Below, in pieces: positions 8,759-17,705 of a stretch of 64,000 nucleotides of DNA; the stretch's first letter is position 1; the number at the start of each line of letters is the position of its first letter. The stretch lies in contig CALLPI010000017.1 in NCBI GenBank assembly GCA_938015595.1, positions 47,902 to 111,901 on the forward strand. The letters run 5' to 3'. Under the pieces are notes generated by a model that was given only the letters and a program-made list of their open reading frames with translations, made no database searches and had not been told where the DNA came from. The stretch comes from an uncultured Saprospiraceae bacterium. Its GTDB lineage: Bacteria; Bacteroidota; Bacteroidia; Chitinophagales; Saprospiraceae. Both the position numbers and the translations under genes were made by a program.

Positions 8759-10105
8759 TCAGTCTTTGAAGAAAGACAGCACCTGCGGTATGCCTTCTAT
8801 GCGTACAAAGTACATGCCGCGAGGCAAATGAGCTACTTCGCACTGCATTTGTTCTGCACCTGCTGCCACCGCCAGGCGTTGCAACAACTGCCCTTGCGCG
8901 TTGTACAGGTACAGCCCGGTAGGTTGTAAGGGTGGGCTGTCAAAAATCACCTGAAGTACATGCCGCGCTGGCGAAGGGTACAGGCGTATAGGCGCTTCTC
9001 CAGTAGCATATGGCTCCATATGTACCGAAATGACCTTGTGGTAGGTTGTAGCCCCGTCGTAGTCCACTTGGCGCAGGCGGTAGTAGTTGAGGCCTGGCAA
9101 AGGCTTCTCATCTATGAAAGCATAATGTTGTGGCTCTGTGATAGCACCTGCACCGGGCACGCGGCCCAACTCCTGCCAACGCACACCTTCAGCACTTCGC
9201 TCTATGGCCATGTAGTCGTTGTGTTGCTCCGAGGCAGTGCTCCAACTCAGGTGTACCCGCCGCCCCTTGACCTGCCCAGAGAAGTAGGTGAGATTAATGG
9301 GGAGGGATTTAAAATCCGTGAAAAAATCTTGACCAGATATTGAACTTAAATTGGCATCATTCCCAAGATTAGAAGCCCCGGGGTCGCCCGGGATAGTCTC
9401 GTTGGACATAAACCCACTAGCATTTGTGATTATGGCGAAAAATTGGACAGATTGGGTGTTGTCTACTCCTGCAAAAGCACTTATGGGAATACTGAACTCA
9501 ATACCATGAGTATTATTATAGGTATCATTGTAAGTATTCCGATAAGCTACGGTGATATTTCCAGTTCCTCCAAACACACCACCTGCATTGAAGGATGCCG
9601 AACTGCCGCTTTGATTTGAAGTATTACCCAAGTAGCCACAAGCCATAATACTGGTGGTGCCGTACCGTGCTGCATCTGTATAAAAATTGCTGCTTGAGTT
9701 CCCTTCATTGAAAGCCAAGGCAAAATCTACGTCCATATCCATGATGGCACCATCCAGGCCATAGTCGCCCGGGGTAGAGCTAGTTCGAAAAACGCCTGTT
9801 CCACAAGAACCACTTCCAGCCAAGGGGTTGTTTCCTCTGCCTGCATATCCAGAGAAGTTGAAAAACAGTACGATATTGTCATTGCTGGTCAGCGCCCCAC
9901 TGATTCCTACGTAAATATTAGTATTATCCGTGTAATAATATATCTTATTCAACGTATTATCGGAGCCAAAGCCATTTCGGCCAGAGGTAAAACTTCCCAC
10001 AACCTGATACGAAGATTCGTCCATGATGCCGTTGACAGTGATTTGACCTACGCAAATTAGCGACGTTGACGCTAGAGCCAAAGAGGCTAAAATTCTTCTC
10101 ATCAT
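8759..10105 (-). CDS. Secreted protein with T9SS type A C-terminal sorting domain
   Basis: 448 aa. A signal peptide covers about residues 1-20 (MMRRILASLALASTSLICVGQ). The first 275 residues form a Gly/Asn/Ser-rich beta-type domain without recognisable catalytic motif; phrases such as YYTDNTNIYVGISG and the conserved IPISAFAG resemble carbohydrate-binding or DOMON-like beta sandwiches, but that is a guess. From about 290 there is an FN3-like module (LSWSTASEQHNDYMAIERS), common next to sorting domains, and the last 80 residues are a T9SS CTD (IRLYPSPA, LYLYNAQGQLL, LPRGMYFVRIEG). It is exported by T9SS and probably anchored or released at the surface. A promoter and a structured leader lie upstream. 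Confidence 0.85.
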   Translation of the reverse strand: MMRRILASLALASTSLICVGQITVNGIMDESSYQVVGSFTSGRNGFGSDNTLNKIYYYTDNTNIYVGISGALTSNDNIVLFFNFSGYAGRGNNPLAGSGSCGTGVFRTSSTPGDYGLDGAIMDMDVDFALAFNEGNSSSNFYTDAARYGTTSIMACGYLGNTSNQSGSSASFNAGGVFGGTGNITVAYRNTYNDTYNNTHGIEFSIPISAFAGVDNTQSVQFFAIITNASGFMSNETIPGDPGASNLGNDANLSSISGQDFFTDFKSLPINLTYFSGQVKGRRVHLSWSTASEQHNDYMAIERSAEGVRWQELGRVPGAGAITEPQHYAFIDEKPLPGLNYYRLRQVDYDGATTYHKVISVHMEPYATGEAPIRLYPSPARHVLQVIFDSPPLQPTGLYLYNAQGQLLQRLAVAAGAEQMQCEVAHLPRGMYFVRIEGIPQVLSFFKD

Positions 10106-10194
10106 TGGTTAGCAATTTTTTAGTAATTCCATTATTACCTCCGATAGTCCCTTCTGTATGGCAGGTTGATAAAACTCGTTAGGTATTTACGTCC

Positions 10195-10241
10195 AAAAAA
10201 AGAGCACCTGCGAAATGCTCCGCAAATAAGGATTATTTGCG
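10195..10241 (-). promoter_or_regulatory. Two consecutive hairpins in the 5' leader, the second terminator-like
   Basis: Read on the minus strand, between the promoter and the start codon at 10105, there is a perfect 9-base inverted repeat (CGCAAATAA, 3-base loop, TTATTTGCG; 10241-10221). Directly after it, GAGCA and TGCTC pair across a 9-base loop and are followed by seven T (10220-10195). The second element has the form of an intrinsic terminator inside a leader. TGCG at the end of hairpin 1 can also pair with CGCA inside hairpin 2, so alternative folding is possible. Attenuation is inferred, not shown. Confidence 0.4.
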
Positions 10242-10257
10242 TTTTTTGAATTCAACG

Positions 10258-10290
10258 CAAAGATAATAGCGTAAAAATGACATTAACAAA
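10258..10290 (-). promoter_or_regulatory. Bacteroidota-type promoter for the T9SS gene at 8759-10105
   Basis: On the minus strand TTTG (10290-10287) is followed after 21 bases by TATCTTTG (10265-10258), matching the Bacteroidota -33/-7 consensus (TTTG and TAnnTTTG). It would give a leader of about 145 bases. Confidence 0.6.
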
Positions 10291-10444
10291 AATCCAGGCT
10301 GCTTTTTTATTAGACATTAACCCTGCCACTGTAGCAGCACGGTGCATACCACCGGCCAGGCATTGAAACTGGGCAAAAGACATAAGGCTCGGCCTGTCGT
10401 AAAAAACCTCTGTTGGTTTCTTACTTTCTGTATTGAAACGACTG

Positions 10445-10891
10445 TCAGAGAAATAACCCTACTGGTAGCAATAGTGCTACTAATGCGGCAGGAACAAACC
10501 AGTTGGAGAGCCCCTCTGCGCGCGTTCGGGCTGTTTGGATGGTGGTTCAGCCCAGTGCGCAGAATAATGCCACAAGCGTGCAGTTGAGCAGGCGCATCAG
10601 GCGTTGGGCCGAGGCATAGTGCTTAGCAGTACTTTCGGGTGCAATGGTGACCGGATATTTAAAAATGTGCGGAAAGCGATTTAGTATGCCAATCCCCGCG
10701 AAGAGCACTGTGGCAATAGCTGGTACGAGCAGCAAGGTGTATTTGGGCCCGTAGTCGTTGGGCTGGCTATCCGAGCCAAAATGAGTGGGCGTAGTGTAGG
10801 GTAGTTGAGGGTAGTAGTGGCCAGCCAAGGCCACAAAAAACAAAATCAATAGCCAGCCCAGAGCTTTCAGTGCCCAGTCGGCGGGCTTCAC
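10445..10891 (-). pseudogene. DUF1648 membrane protein gene interrupted by one in-frame TGA
   Basis: From GTG at 10891 the frame reads MKPADWALKALGWLLIL..., then HYPQLPYTTPTHF (the DUF1648 signature) and further TM segments. It stops at TGA 10549-10547 after 114 codons. Past that stop the same frame continues with TTIQTARTRAEGLSNWF and a last hydrophobic segment (VPAALVALLLPVGLFL) to a second TGA at 10445, giving the usual length of about 148 aa. Families of this type continue in just this way (TIQ.A.G.AEGL..WF), so the TGA looks like a point nonsense change, possibly TGG to TGA. The organism uses TGA as a normal stop elsewhere (for example at 4374). The gene is third in an operon after tolC and the adaptor, with a 35-base gap. 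A sequencing error or a functional truncated protein cannot be excluded. Confidence 0.75.
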
Positions 10892-10926
10892 ATAGGTATG
10901 CGAGGGCGTGGTTGGCAGCTCTAACC

Positions 10927-12357
10927 CTATTCGTCTTTTTTCTTCTTCGATTTGGCTGGATTGAGTTCTTCTTCCTTCACACGGCGAATAACCATGCCAT
11001 CTTTGAGTTTGCGCGACACAGCGGTATAGGGGCCGCTCACTACTTCATCACCGAGGTTGATGCCGCTGACGATGTGAATGTAGGTATCATCCTGGATGCC
11101 AGTTTTTACGGGAGTCATGCGGACGGTATCACCTTTGACAACGAAGACCACTTCGATGAGGTCGTCCAGGTTTTTTTCGGCGGGTTCATCATTGTTGGTG
11201 GAAGTACTGGCTGTGGTCTGTGCTTTGGGCCTGGTACCTTTCTTCTCGCGGGTGGTCACGGCTTGTATAGGTACGCTGATCGCATCGGTGAGGGTTTGAG
11301 TCTGAATATCTACCGATGCTGACATACCTGGCCGGAAGGGGTATGGCTTGCCGGGGGAGATGAGGTCGGCATAGGAAGTGGGGTCAATAAGGATGCGCAC
11401 CTCGAAGTTGGTTACCTGGTCAGTAGTGAGGTTTGCACCCAAGCCGCCACTGGCACTGGTGGCGGAGTTGGCAATCTGAGTGACGCGGCCTTTGAACTTA
11501 CGCCCGATGTAGGCGTCCACTTCCACGTCCACTAAGTCATTATAAGATACGCGGGTAATGTCGTTTTCGCTTACGTCCACGCGCACTTCCATTTGGCTGA
11601 GGTCGGCTATGCGCATCATTTCGGTACCGGCCATCTGAATGGTACCCACTACGCGTTCGCCTTTTTCCACATTAAGTTTGGAGATGATGCCGCCTTTGGG
11701 GGCGTACAGAGTAGTACGGCGCAGGCTGGTGCGGAGTTCGCGCAGGCCGGCTTCGGCACTTTGAACCTGAAATTCGGCGGCGCGTACACTTTCCTGGGCG
11801 GCGCGGATGCTGGCCTCTGAAGAGCGCAGGTTGGCTTCCAGTGCGCGTAGGTTGGCCAAAGAGTTGTCAAAGTCAGCCTCTGAAATGACGCCGTCTTTGC
11901 GCAGTTTTTCATTGCGGCGATGTATTTCGCGGGCATTGGCCAATTGAGCCTCTATTTGTTCTTTTTGGGCTTTGAGGGTTTCAATTTGGCTGCGGGCATT
12001 GGCGGCCTGTGCCTGGGCACTGCGTACGCTGGCTTCGCCGCGTTCTACCTGCGACTGGTACAAGTCGGGGTCAATACGAGCCAGGAGTTGGCCTACTACC
12101 ACGGAGTCGCCCTCCTTGACGTAGAGTTCTACTACCTCACCGGAGACGTCAGAGCTGATTTTGACTTCTGTGACGGGGAATATCTTGCCGCTGGCTGCTA
12201 CTTTCTCACGGATGGTACGCTTTTCGGCCTTTTCTACGAGCACGGCTTCGCCTTTGGGCTTCGTTTTTTGTTTGATGGCTATGACGGCCATAAGAATGAG
12301 TACCAATCCTGCCAATGCAAAGAGTATGAGGTTTTGATTGCTTTTGCGTTTTGCCAT
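10927..12357 (-). CDS. HlyD/MacA-type periplasmic adaptor of an efflux system
   Basis: 476 aa. One N-terminal TM (about 9-27, LILFALAGLVLILMAVIAI) leads to a periplasmic adaptor: lipoyl half-motif GEVVELYVKEGDSVVVGQLLARIDP (broken here by the hairpin), a long alpha-helical coiled coil (about 105-205, Ala/Gln/Arg-rich), the second lipoyl half (APKGGIISKLNVEKGERVVGT) and a beta-barrel domain (MEVRVDVSENDITRV). The tail is Lys-rich (KSKKKKDE). In RND or MacB-type pumps it bridges the inner-membrane transporter and TolC. It lies 35 bases downstream of tolC in an operon; the inner-membrane transporter partner is not found downstream, where the next gene is the broken DUF1648 gene. Confidence 0.9.
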   Translation of the reverse strand: MAKRKSNQNLILFALAGLVLILMAVIAIKQKTKPKGEAVLVEKAEKRTIREKVAASGKIFPVTEVKISSDVSGEVVELYVKEGDSVVVGQLLARIDPDLYQSQVERGEASVRSAQAQAANARSQIETLKAQKEQIEAQLANAREIHRRNEKLRKDGVISEADFDNSLANLRALEANLRSSEASIRAAQESVRAAEFQVQSAEAGLRELRTSLRRTTLYAPKGGIISKLNVEKGERVVGTIQMAGTEMMRIADLSQMEVRVDVSENDITRVSYNDLVDVEVDAYIGRKFKGRVTQIANSATSASGGLGANLTTDQVTNFEVRILIDPTSYADLISPGKPYPFRPGMSASVDIQTQTLTDAISVPIQAVTTREKKGTRPKAQTTASTSTNNDEPAEKNLDDLIEVVFVVKGDTVRMTPVKTGIQDDTYIHIVSGINLGDEVVSGPYTAVSRKLKDGMVIRRVKEEELNPAKSKKKKDE

Positions 12358-12392
12358 GGTTGTTGCAGTGTATTGTTAGGAGAGAGTAGTTG

Positions 12393-13823
12393 TTAGTTTA
12401 ATTGCAGGGGTTTGCCCATCAAAAACTCCACGTTTTTAAGGTTGAAGAGATACTGATATTTGGCGCGGGTGAGGTCCACCTGGGCATTGTCGAGGGTAAG
12501 CCTTGCCGTGGTGTATTGCAAGGTATTGATAGCGCCTACCTCAAAGCGCTTTTGGGCGTTGTCAAAGGCGACCTGGGCGGCTTCTACGGCGCGTTGGCCA
12601 GCTTGCCAAGCTTCGCGTGCAGCCAGGGCATCGTTGATGGCTTGCTGCACCGTGGTTTGGAGGCGTTGGCGTTGTTGGCGGTTTTGGAGTTCCTGGTTGA
12701 GTACGCCTAGTTGGGCTCGTTCTACCGCAATGCGGTTGCGGGAGTTATTGTAGATGGGGATGTTTAGGCTCAGAGCAATAGCTTGGCCAAAGTTATTGCT
12801 TAGTTGATTGAAGTAAGGAATGTTTTCCAGTTCAGCTCTGGGCAGGTCGGTTTCGATAATAAAGGGCTGGCCGTTTAAGAAGATGGTCTGGGTTTGGCGC
12901 ACGGTAGTGAACCCCGATACGCGCTGCGCCACAGAGGAGAAGGCCGTGTTGAGATTGCCACCCAGATTTATAATGGGCAACATGCCTGCGCGTGCCAGGG
13001 CAATATTGTCGTTAGCAGCTTTAAGGCGCAGGTCAGCAGCTTTGATTTGAGGTTGGGTGCTAAGAGCAGCAGCAAACACAGTTGGGAAAGAAAATATGGC
13101 CTCGTCCACTACTGTCGGGATGCTGACCTGCGGGCGCTCAATGACAAATGGCTGCTCGGCGGGTAGCTCCATGAGTTGGCGCAGGTTGAGGTAGGCACTA
13201 TTTACAGCGTTACGCACTTCCACGATTACTTGCTCGTTGCGGGCTATTTGCGCTAGTGCATCGAGGCGGTCGTTAGGGGGAAGGGCACCGGCGCTTATGA
13301 GCTTTTCAGTTTGGCCTAACTGCTGTTGCGACAGGTGCAATTGCCGCTGGGCATTGTCTAACTGTTCTTGCGTGAGCAGCACAGTCAGGTAGGCGCGGGC
13401 TACTTCCAGTGCCAGAGTATTGGAGGCGTCGGCCAGGTCATGTTGGCGGGCTTCCAGTTCTAGTTTGCTCTGATGGATGCCAGCATTGATGCGCCCGCCG
13501 GTGTAGAGCGGTACGCCAGCGTTGAGGCTCATGCTGTTGAAGGAAATGGTGCGCGTATCGAAAGTGTTGCTAAATGGATCAATGGTGCGGCCAAACTGGC
13601 TGCCTACACTGGTAGCAGCATTGAGGCTGGGCAGGCGGCTGAGTTGGTTTTGCTTGACGGAGAGCTCTCCATCGCGTACGGCTGCTTGGGCTAATTTAAT
13701 ACGCAAAGAGTTTTGTAGGGCGTAATCCACACATTTTTCTAAGGGCCATGGTGCGGAAGATTGAGCCGAGAGCCCCGTGCCCCAGCCAATGGCCAAACAT
13801 AAGACGAAGCAAGTAAGTCGCAT
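12393..13823 (-). CDS. TolC-family outer-membrane efflux protein
   Basis: About 476 aa from the ATG at 13823. The frame is open to 13979, but this start yields a signal peptide (MRLTCFVLCLAIGWGTGLSAQ) and removes an overlap with the 5-oxoprolinase gene. Two OEP repeats are seen: WPLEKCVDYALQNSLRIKLA at the start and a second half with LSLNIPIYNNSRNR; each has long Ala/Gln/Leu-rich helices. The C-terminal half ends in KNVEFLMGKPL. The protein forms the outer-membrane exit duct of the adjacent adaptor. First gene of the minus-strand operon tolC-adaptor-DUF1648. Confidence 0.9.
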   Translation of the reverse strand: MRLTCFVLCLAIGWGTGLSAQSSAPWPLEKCVDYALQNSLRIKLAQAAVRDGELSVKQNQLSRLPSLNAATSVGSQFGRTIDPFSNTFDTRTISFNSMSLNAGVPLYTGGRINAGIHQSKLELEARQHDLADASNTLALEVARAYLTVLLTQEQLDNAQRQLHLSQQQLGQTEKLISAGALPPNDRLDALAQIARNEQVIVEVRNAVNSAYLNLRQLMELPAEQPFVIERPQVSIPTVVDEAIFSFPTVFAAALSTQPQIKAADLRLKAANDNIALARAGMLPIINLGGNLNTAFSSVAQRVSGFTTVRQTQTIFLNGQPFIIETDLPRAELENIPYFNQLSNNFGQAIALSLNIPIYNNSRNRIAVERAQLGVLNQELQNRQQRQRLQTTVQQAINDALAAREAWQAGQRAVEAAQVAFDNAQKRFEVGAINTLQYTTARLTLDNAQVDLTRAKYQYLFNLKNVEFLMGKPLQLN

Positions 13824-13953
13824 AGCACAGCTATTTTGAAAGGCAGCACAATAGTAAATAACTCGCCTACAAAGACGTGAAATTATTCTATCAAAGCCAA
13901 TGGGAATTGGATGAACATTGCCTGGCAGCATTACAATGTGCCGAATCGCCCTC

Positions 13954-16900
13954 TCACAGCCTTCCAGTCTCAAAGTCACACCCCCACCCCCCGCCCCCTG
14001 GCGTCTCTACCCGTACCCGTTGCCCGGCTTCTATCGTTCTGCTTTCTATACCCTGCAATGGTTCTTCCTGTCCATTTGTTTGGATGAGGTATTGCGCACC
14101 TGGTTGTCCATTTTGACCTCCCTTTAGCCCGTAGGGTGCTTGCTGCCGATGCTGCGATAGCAAGGTCATTTCCACGGCTTGCAGAAACTCCAGTTCTCTG
14201 ATGATCCCATCGCCGCCTGGCCATTGGCCTGCCCCGCCCGAGCCCCGCCGAATAGCAAAGCGCCACAAGCGTACGGGGTATCGCAGCTCCAGTTCTTCGG
14301 GGTCAGTGATGCGAGTATTGGTCATGTGCTGATGCACTGCTGAGCGTCCGGCAAAACCTGGCCCTGCTCCAGCGCCGCCGCCAATAGTTTCGTAATAGCC
14401 AAAATGCGCATTCCCAAACAGGAAGTTATTCATAGTGCCCTGGCTGCAGGCGGCCAGTTCCAGTGCTTTGAGCAAAGTATCGGTCAGGCGCTGGCTCACT
14501 TCGGTGTTGCCACCAGCCACCGCCGGGCAGCGGGCGCCGTCATCTTCAAAGGCTGGGTTCAGGATACAGCCTTGAGGCGCAAGGATGCGTACGCGGCGCA
14601 GCAGCCCTTCGTTGAGGGGGAGGTCTTTCTGTACTAGTAGCCGCAGTACGTACAGCACCACACTATATACGATGGAAATATTGGCATTGAGATTGCCTGA
14701 GTGTGTAGGCGCCGAGCCATTCAAGTCTATGTGCAGTAGTCCATTGTGCAACTCCATGCGCACTTGTAGGGCAGCGCCGTCGTCCAGGTATTCGCGAGCC
14801 TGGAAGGATTGCACCGGCAAGCGCACTAAGGCTTGCTCAAGAGCATCAGCAGCTAAGTCTTGCAGAGCTTGCATGTAGCGCTTTACCTTGCTTACGCCGT
14901 GTGCACGAGCTAGTGCCTGTAGCGCTTGTTCGCCAGTGCGCAGGGCGGCGAGGGCGGCATTGAGGTCGGCTCGGTTTTCCAGCCAGGCTCGGGTAGGATA
15001 GCGGCACTGAGTAAACAGCCTCTCGACCGCCTGCCATTGCAGCTCGCCACCCTTGACAAGATATGTGGGGGCTATAACTACGCCTTCTTCTTCCAGGACG
15101 CGTGCATCAGGGGGCATAGAGCCTGGGCGCAGACCGCCAATTTCGGCATGGTGGGCGCGATTGATGACATAGCCCAGCAGCTCGCCTTCGTCGGCATATA
15201 CAGCGCTGAGTAGTGTCACATCGGGCAGATGCGAGCCTCCGTAGCGCGGGTGATTGGTCATGATTACATCGCCAGGCTGGAGCGTATATTGCTGTAACAT
15301 CAGTCGCGCGCATATTCCCAGGCTACCCAGGTGCACCGGTATGTGTGGCGCGTTCACCAAAAGATACGCCTGTGCATCGAGCAGCGCGCAGGAAAAATCG
15401 AGCCGTTCCTTGACGTTCACCGAAAAAGCCGTTCGTTGCAATTGTGCGCCCATGGCCTCCGCTATGGCGCTAAAGCGGTGGGTAAAGAGTTCGAGTTCGA
15501 CAGCGTGCGTGTACGCAGTAGCTTGCGCTGGGCTACCTTGCCGGGTGAGTACTGCATGGCCGCCAGGGCGTTGCTCCCACACCCATCCAGGCGCTATCCA
15601 GGCTGCAGCGTGGCTGCCAGGCAATACAGCAGGGCCGCAGATGCGATGTGCCGCGCCCTTGACCTCACCTTGGAGTATGGGCCTAGGAGTGTCTCTGGCT
15701 ACTACGCGCAGGCTTTCCACCTCTAAAGTCCTTTCTGTAGGAAAATGCCCGAACAATTGCCGGTATAGGTCTTCAAAATCCTGGCTTAGGTCGCTTTGAC
15801 CATCCCAGTCTAGCTCAAGAGCGCTGTCTTGCCCCTGGAATCGCATACGCACCAGCCGATGCGCCGGGGTCATGTGCTCGGGGGCAATGCCTTCTTGGGC
15901 CAACAATTCAAATGCCTGTTGTAGTAGTGCATCTGCCAGTTGAGGCAATTCCTGATGACACTCCCCCCATGGGCGCAACACTTGCCTCTCAGCAAAACGT
16001 TCTATCGGGGCATGGCCAATGCCGTAGGCACTGAGTAAGCCAGCATCAGCAGGCAAGATAACCGTGTGGATGCCTAGCAACTCCGCTACTCGGCAGGCGT
16101 GTAGCCCCCCAGCTCCGCCAAAGGCCAGTAGCGCATACTCTTTCGGGTCAAAACCCTTGGCTACCGAAATGCGCCGAATGGCACCAGCCATGCACTCATC
16201 AGCTATCTGTAGCAACCCCTGCAATACTTCTTCCGCTGCATGGGCCACACCAGTGGCGGATTTCATATCCTCTAGCAGGCGCTCCAGAGCAGCCTGTGCA
16301 TGCTCGCGCGATACAGGTATGCTCATGGCCGAAGGATCGAGCCGCCCCAGCAGTAAGTTTACATCCGTAATAGTAAGCGGCCCCCCAGCTCCGTAACAAG
16401 CCGGCCCTGGGTTGGCTCCGGCACTTTGCGGCCCCACTGTAAGTTTTTGCCCGTCGAAGGTGCAGATGGAACCTCCGCCGGCGGCCACGGTTTCAATGTC
16501 CAGTGCTGGGCTGAGGATTTCCGCTTGCCCTACTTTAGTTACAAAGCGATAGTCAAATCGGCCGTCATAGCGGGCGCAGTCGGTACTAGTACCGCCCATG
16601 TCTATAGTAAGTACTCGCCTGAAACCCAGGCTTTTAGCCACAATTGCTGCACCAGCTACCCCGCCGGCAGGGCCGCTTAGTAGGCTGTCTTTGGCGCGGA
16701 AGCAGGACATCTGCACCAAGCCGCCGGCACTGGTCATGAGATGTAGGGTTGAGGTTGGCGCCGTGTTGTGGATGGCTACTGTATTTTCTAAACTTCGGGC
16801 TATATCGCGCAAATAGCTGTCTAGTACTGGCTCCAGGTAGGCATTGATAATGGTGGTTTGCACCCGTGGCAAAAACTTGATGGCTTGGCTTAGCTCGCTA

Positions 16901-17688
16901 GATACCGACACATAGCAATGCCCAGCTGCGCGCAGGGCTTCGGCCAATTGTTGTTCATGGGCTGGGTTGCAATAGCTGTGCAGTAATGCTACGGCTACCG
17001 ATTCTGCTTCTGCGCAACATTCCAGCGCATTTTTCAGTGCATCGGTTTTCAAGGGCTGGAGGGGGCGGCCTTGAGCGTCCATTCTTTCGTCCACTTCAAA
17101 TACGGCGCAGTGCAATTGTTCCGGCGCCGGAATGTCCAATTGGAAGAGGTTGGGCCTTTGCTGCGTTCCAATAAATGGCAGGTCGGCAAAGCCTCGCGTG
17201 ATGAGCAGGTGCACCGCTGCACCTTTTCGCTCCAGCAAAGCATTGGTACCCTTGGTGGTGCCCAGGCGCATGGCTACAGGCGGCAGGGGTGCGTGCAAGG
17301 GAGTACGAGTGGCTATCCTGGCAGCCAAAATGGGTGCCTGCTCACCAGCGCTAAGTTCAAAAAAAGCCGGCAGCGGCAAGTCCAGGTCGCAGTCGGTGTG
17401 GAGAACAGCCGTTTCCGAATCGTTTTCAAAGATAATTTGCTGCACATTGGCTTGTTGCTCAGGGTGTTCGGTAAGCGTGCAAGCATATCCGGCTAATATA
17501 TCCTGTTGAATAGGCCATCGGTGGGTAATGCGCCAGGTAGCAGGAGCAATTTTTTCTACCAGAACACCACGCAGCGCTCCGCTGCTGAGCACCTTGACGC
17601 GCTGAACGTACCCCCACGGGCTTACAGCTATGCAGTCAGTAAAAGTGCCGCCGGTATCTACCCAAATTTGCCAGGACGCGATGCGCAT
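13954..17688 (-). CDS. oplAH: 5-oxoprolinase, fused HyuA-HyuB (ATP-dependent)
   Basis: 1,244 aa, the usual length of a full 5-oxoprolinase in which the hydantoinase A-like and B-like parts are one chain. HyuA N-terminal motif [10 protein letters not shown] is at about 10-19, [15 protein letters not shown] near 145-160, and the ATPase motif [11 protein letters not shown] in the middle. The HyuB half starts near 715 ([13 protein letters not shown]), contains [14 protein letters not shown] and ends with the typical Gly-rich ETPGGGGWG. The enzyme hydrolyses 5-oxo-L-proline to L-glutamate with ATP. It starts 17 bases after the end of the M14 carboxypeptidase gene, so the two are probably co-transcribed. 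Separate HyuA and HyuB genes are commoner in many bacteria; the fused form is also known. Confidence 0.93.
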   Translation of the reverse strand: MRIASWQIWVDTGGTFTDCIAVSPWGYVQRVKVLSSGALRGVLVEKIAPATWRITHRWPIQQDILAGYACTLTEHPEQQANVQQIIFENDSETAVLHTDCDLDLPLPAFFELSAGEQAPILAARIATRTPLHAPLPPVAMRLGTTKGTNALLERKGAAVHLLITRGFADLPFIGTQQRPNLFQLDIPAPEQLHCAVFEVDERMDAQGRPLQPLKTDALKNALECCAEAESVAVALLHSYCNPAHEQQLAEALRAAGHCYVSVSSELSQAIKFLPRVQTTIINAYLEPVLDSYLRDIARSLENTVAIHNTAPTSTLHLMTSAGGLVQMSCFRAKDSLLSGPAGGVAGAAIVAKSLGFRRVLTIDMGGTSTDCARYDGRFDYRFVTKVGQAEILSPALDIETVAAGGGSICTFDGQKLTVGPQSAGANPGPACYGAGGPLTITDVNLLLGRLDPSAMSIPVSREHAQAALERLLEDMKSATGVAHAAEEVLQGLLQIADECMAGAIRRISVAKGFDPKEYALLAFGGAGGLHACRVAELLGIHTVILPADAGLLSAYGIGHAPIERFAERQVLRPWGECHQELPQLADALLQQAFELLAQEGIAPEHMTPAHRLVRMRFQGQDSALELDWDGQSDLSQDFEDLYRQLFGHFPTERTLEVESLRVVARDTPRPILQGEVKGAAHRICGPAVLPGSHAAAWIAPGWVWEQRPGGHAVLTRQGSPAQATAYTHAVELELFTHRFSAIAEAMGAQLQRTAFSVNVKERLDFSCALLDAQAYLLVNAPHIPVHLGSLGICARLMLQQYTLQPGDVIMTNHPRYGGSHLPDVTLLSAVYADEGELLGYVINRAHHAEIGGLRPGSMPPDARVLEEEGVVIAPTYLVKGGELQWQAVERLFTQCRYPTRAWLENRADLNAALAALRTGEQALQALARAHGVSKVKRYMQALQDLAADALEQALVRLPVQSFQAREYLDDGAALQVRMELHNGLLHIDLNGSAPTHSGNLNANISIVYSVVLYVLRLLVQKDLPLNEGLLRRVRILAPQGCILNPAFEDDGARCPAVAGGNTEVSQRLTDTLLKALELAACSQGTMNNFLFGNAHFGYYETIGGGAGAGPGFAGRSAVHQHMTNTRITDPEELELRYPVRLWRFAIRRGSGGAGQWPGGDGIIRELEFLQAVEMTLLSQHRQQAPYGLKGGQNGQPGAQYLIQTNGQEEPLQGIESRTIEAGQRVRVETPGGGGWGCDFETGRL

Positions 17689-17705
17689 GGAAGATGGGCT
17701 GCAGA

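Noticed and set aside
10445..10891. Read-through of TGA as a sense codon (recoding)
   Set aside because: TGA serves as the ordinary stop elsewhere (for example ending the barrel gene at 4374-4376), so a code change is excluded; a selenocysteine signal was not seen after the codon.
13824..13979. The upstream extension of the TolC reading frame
   Set aside because: It lacks a signal peptide and would overlap the end of the 5-oxoprolinase gene; the ATG at 13823 is better.
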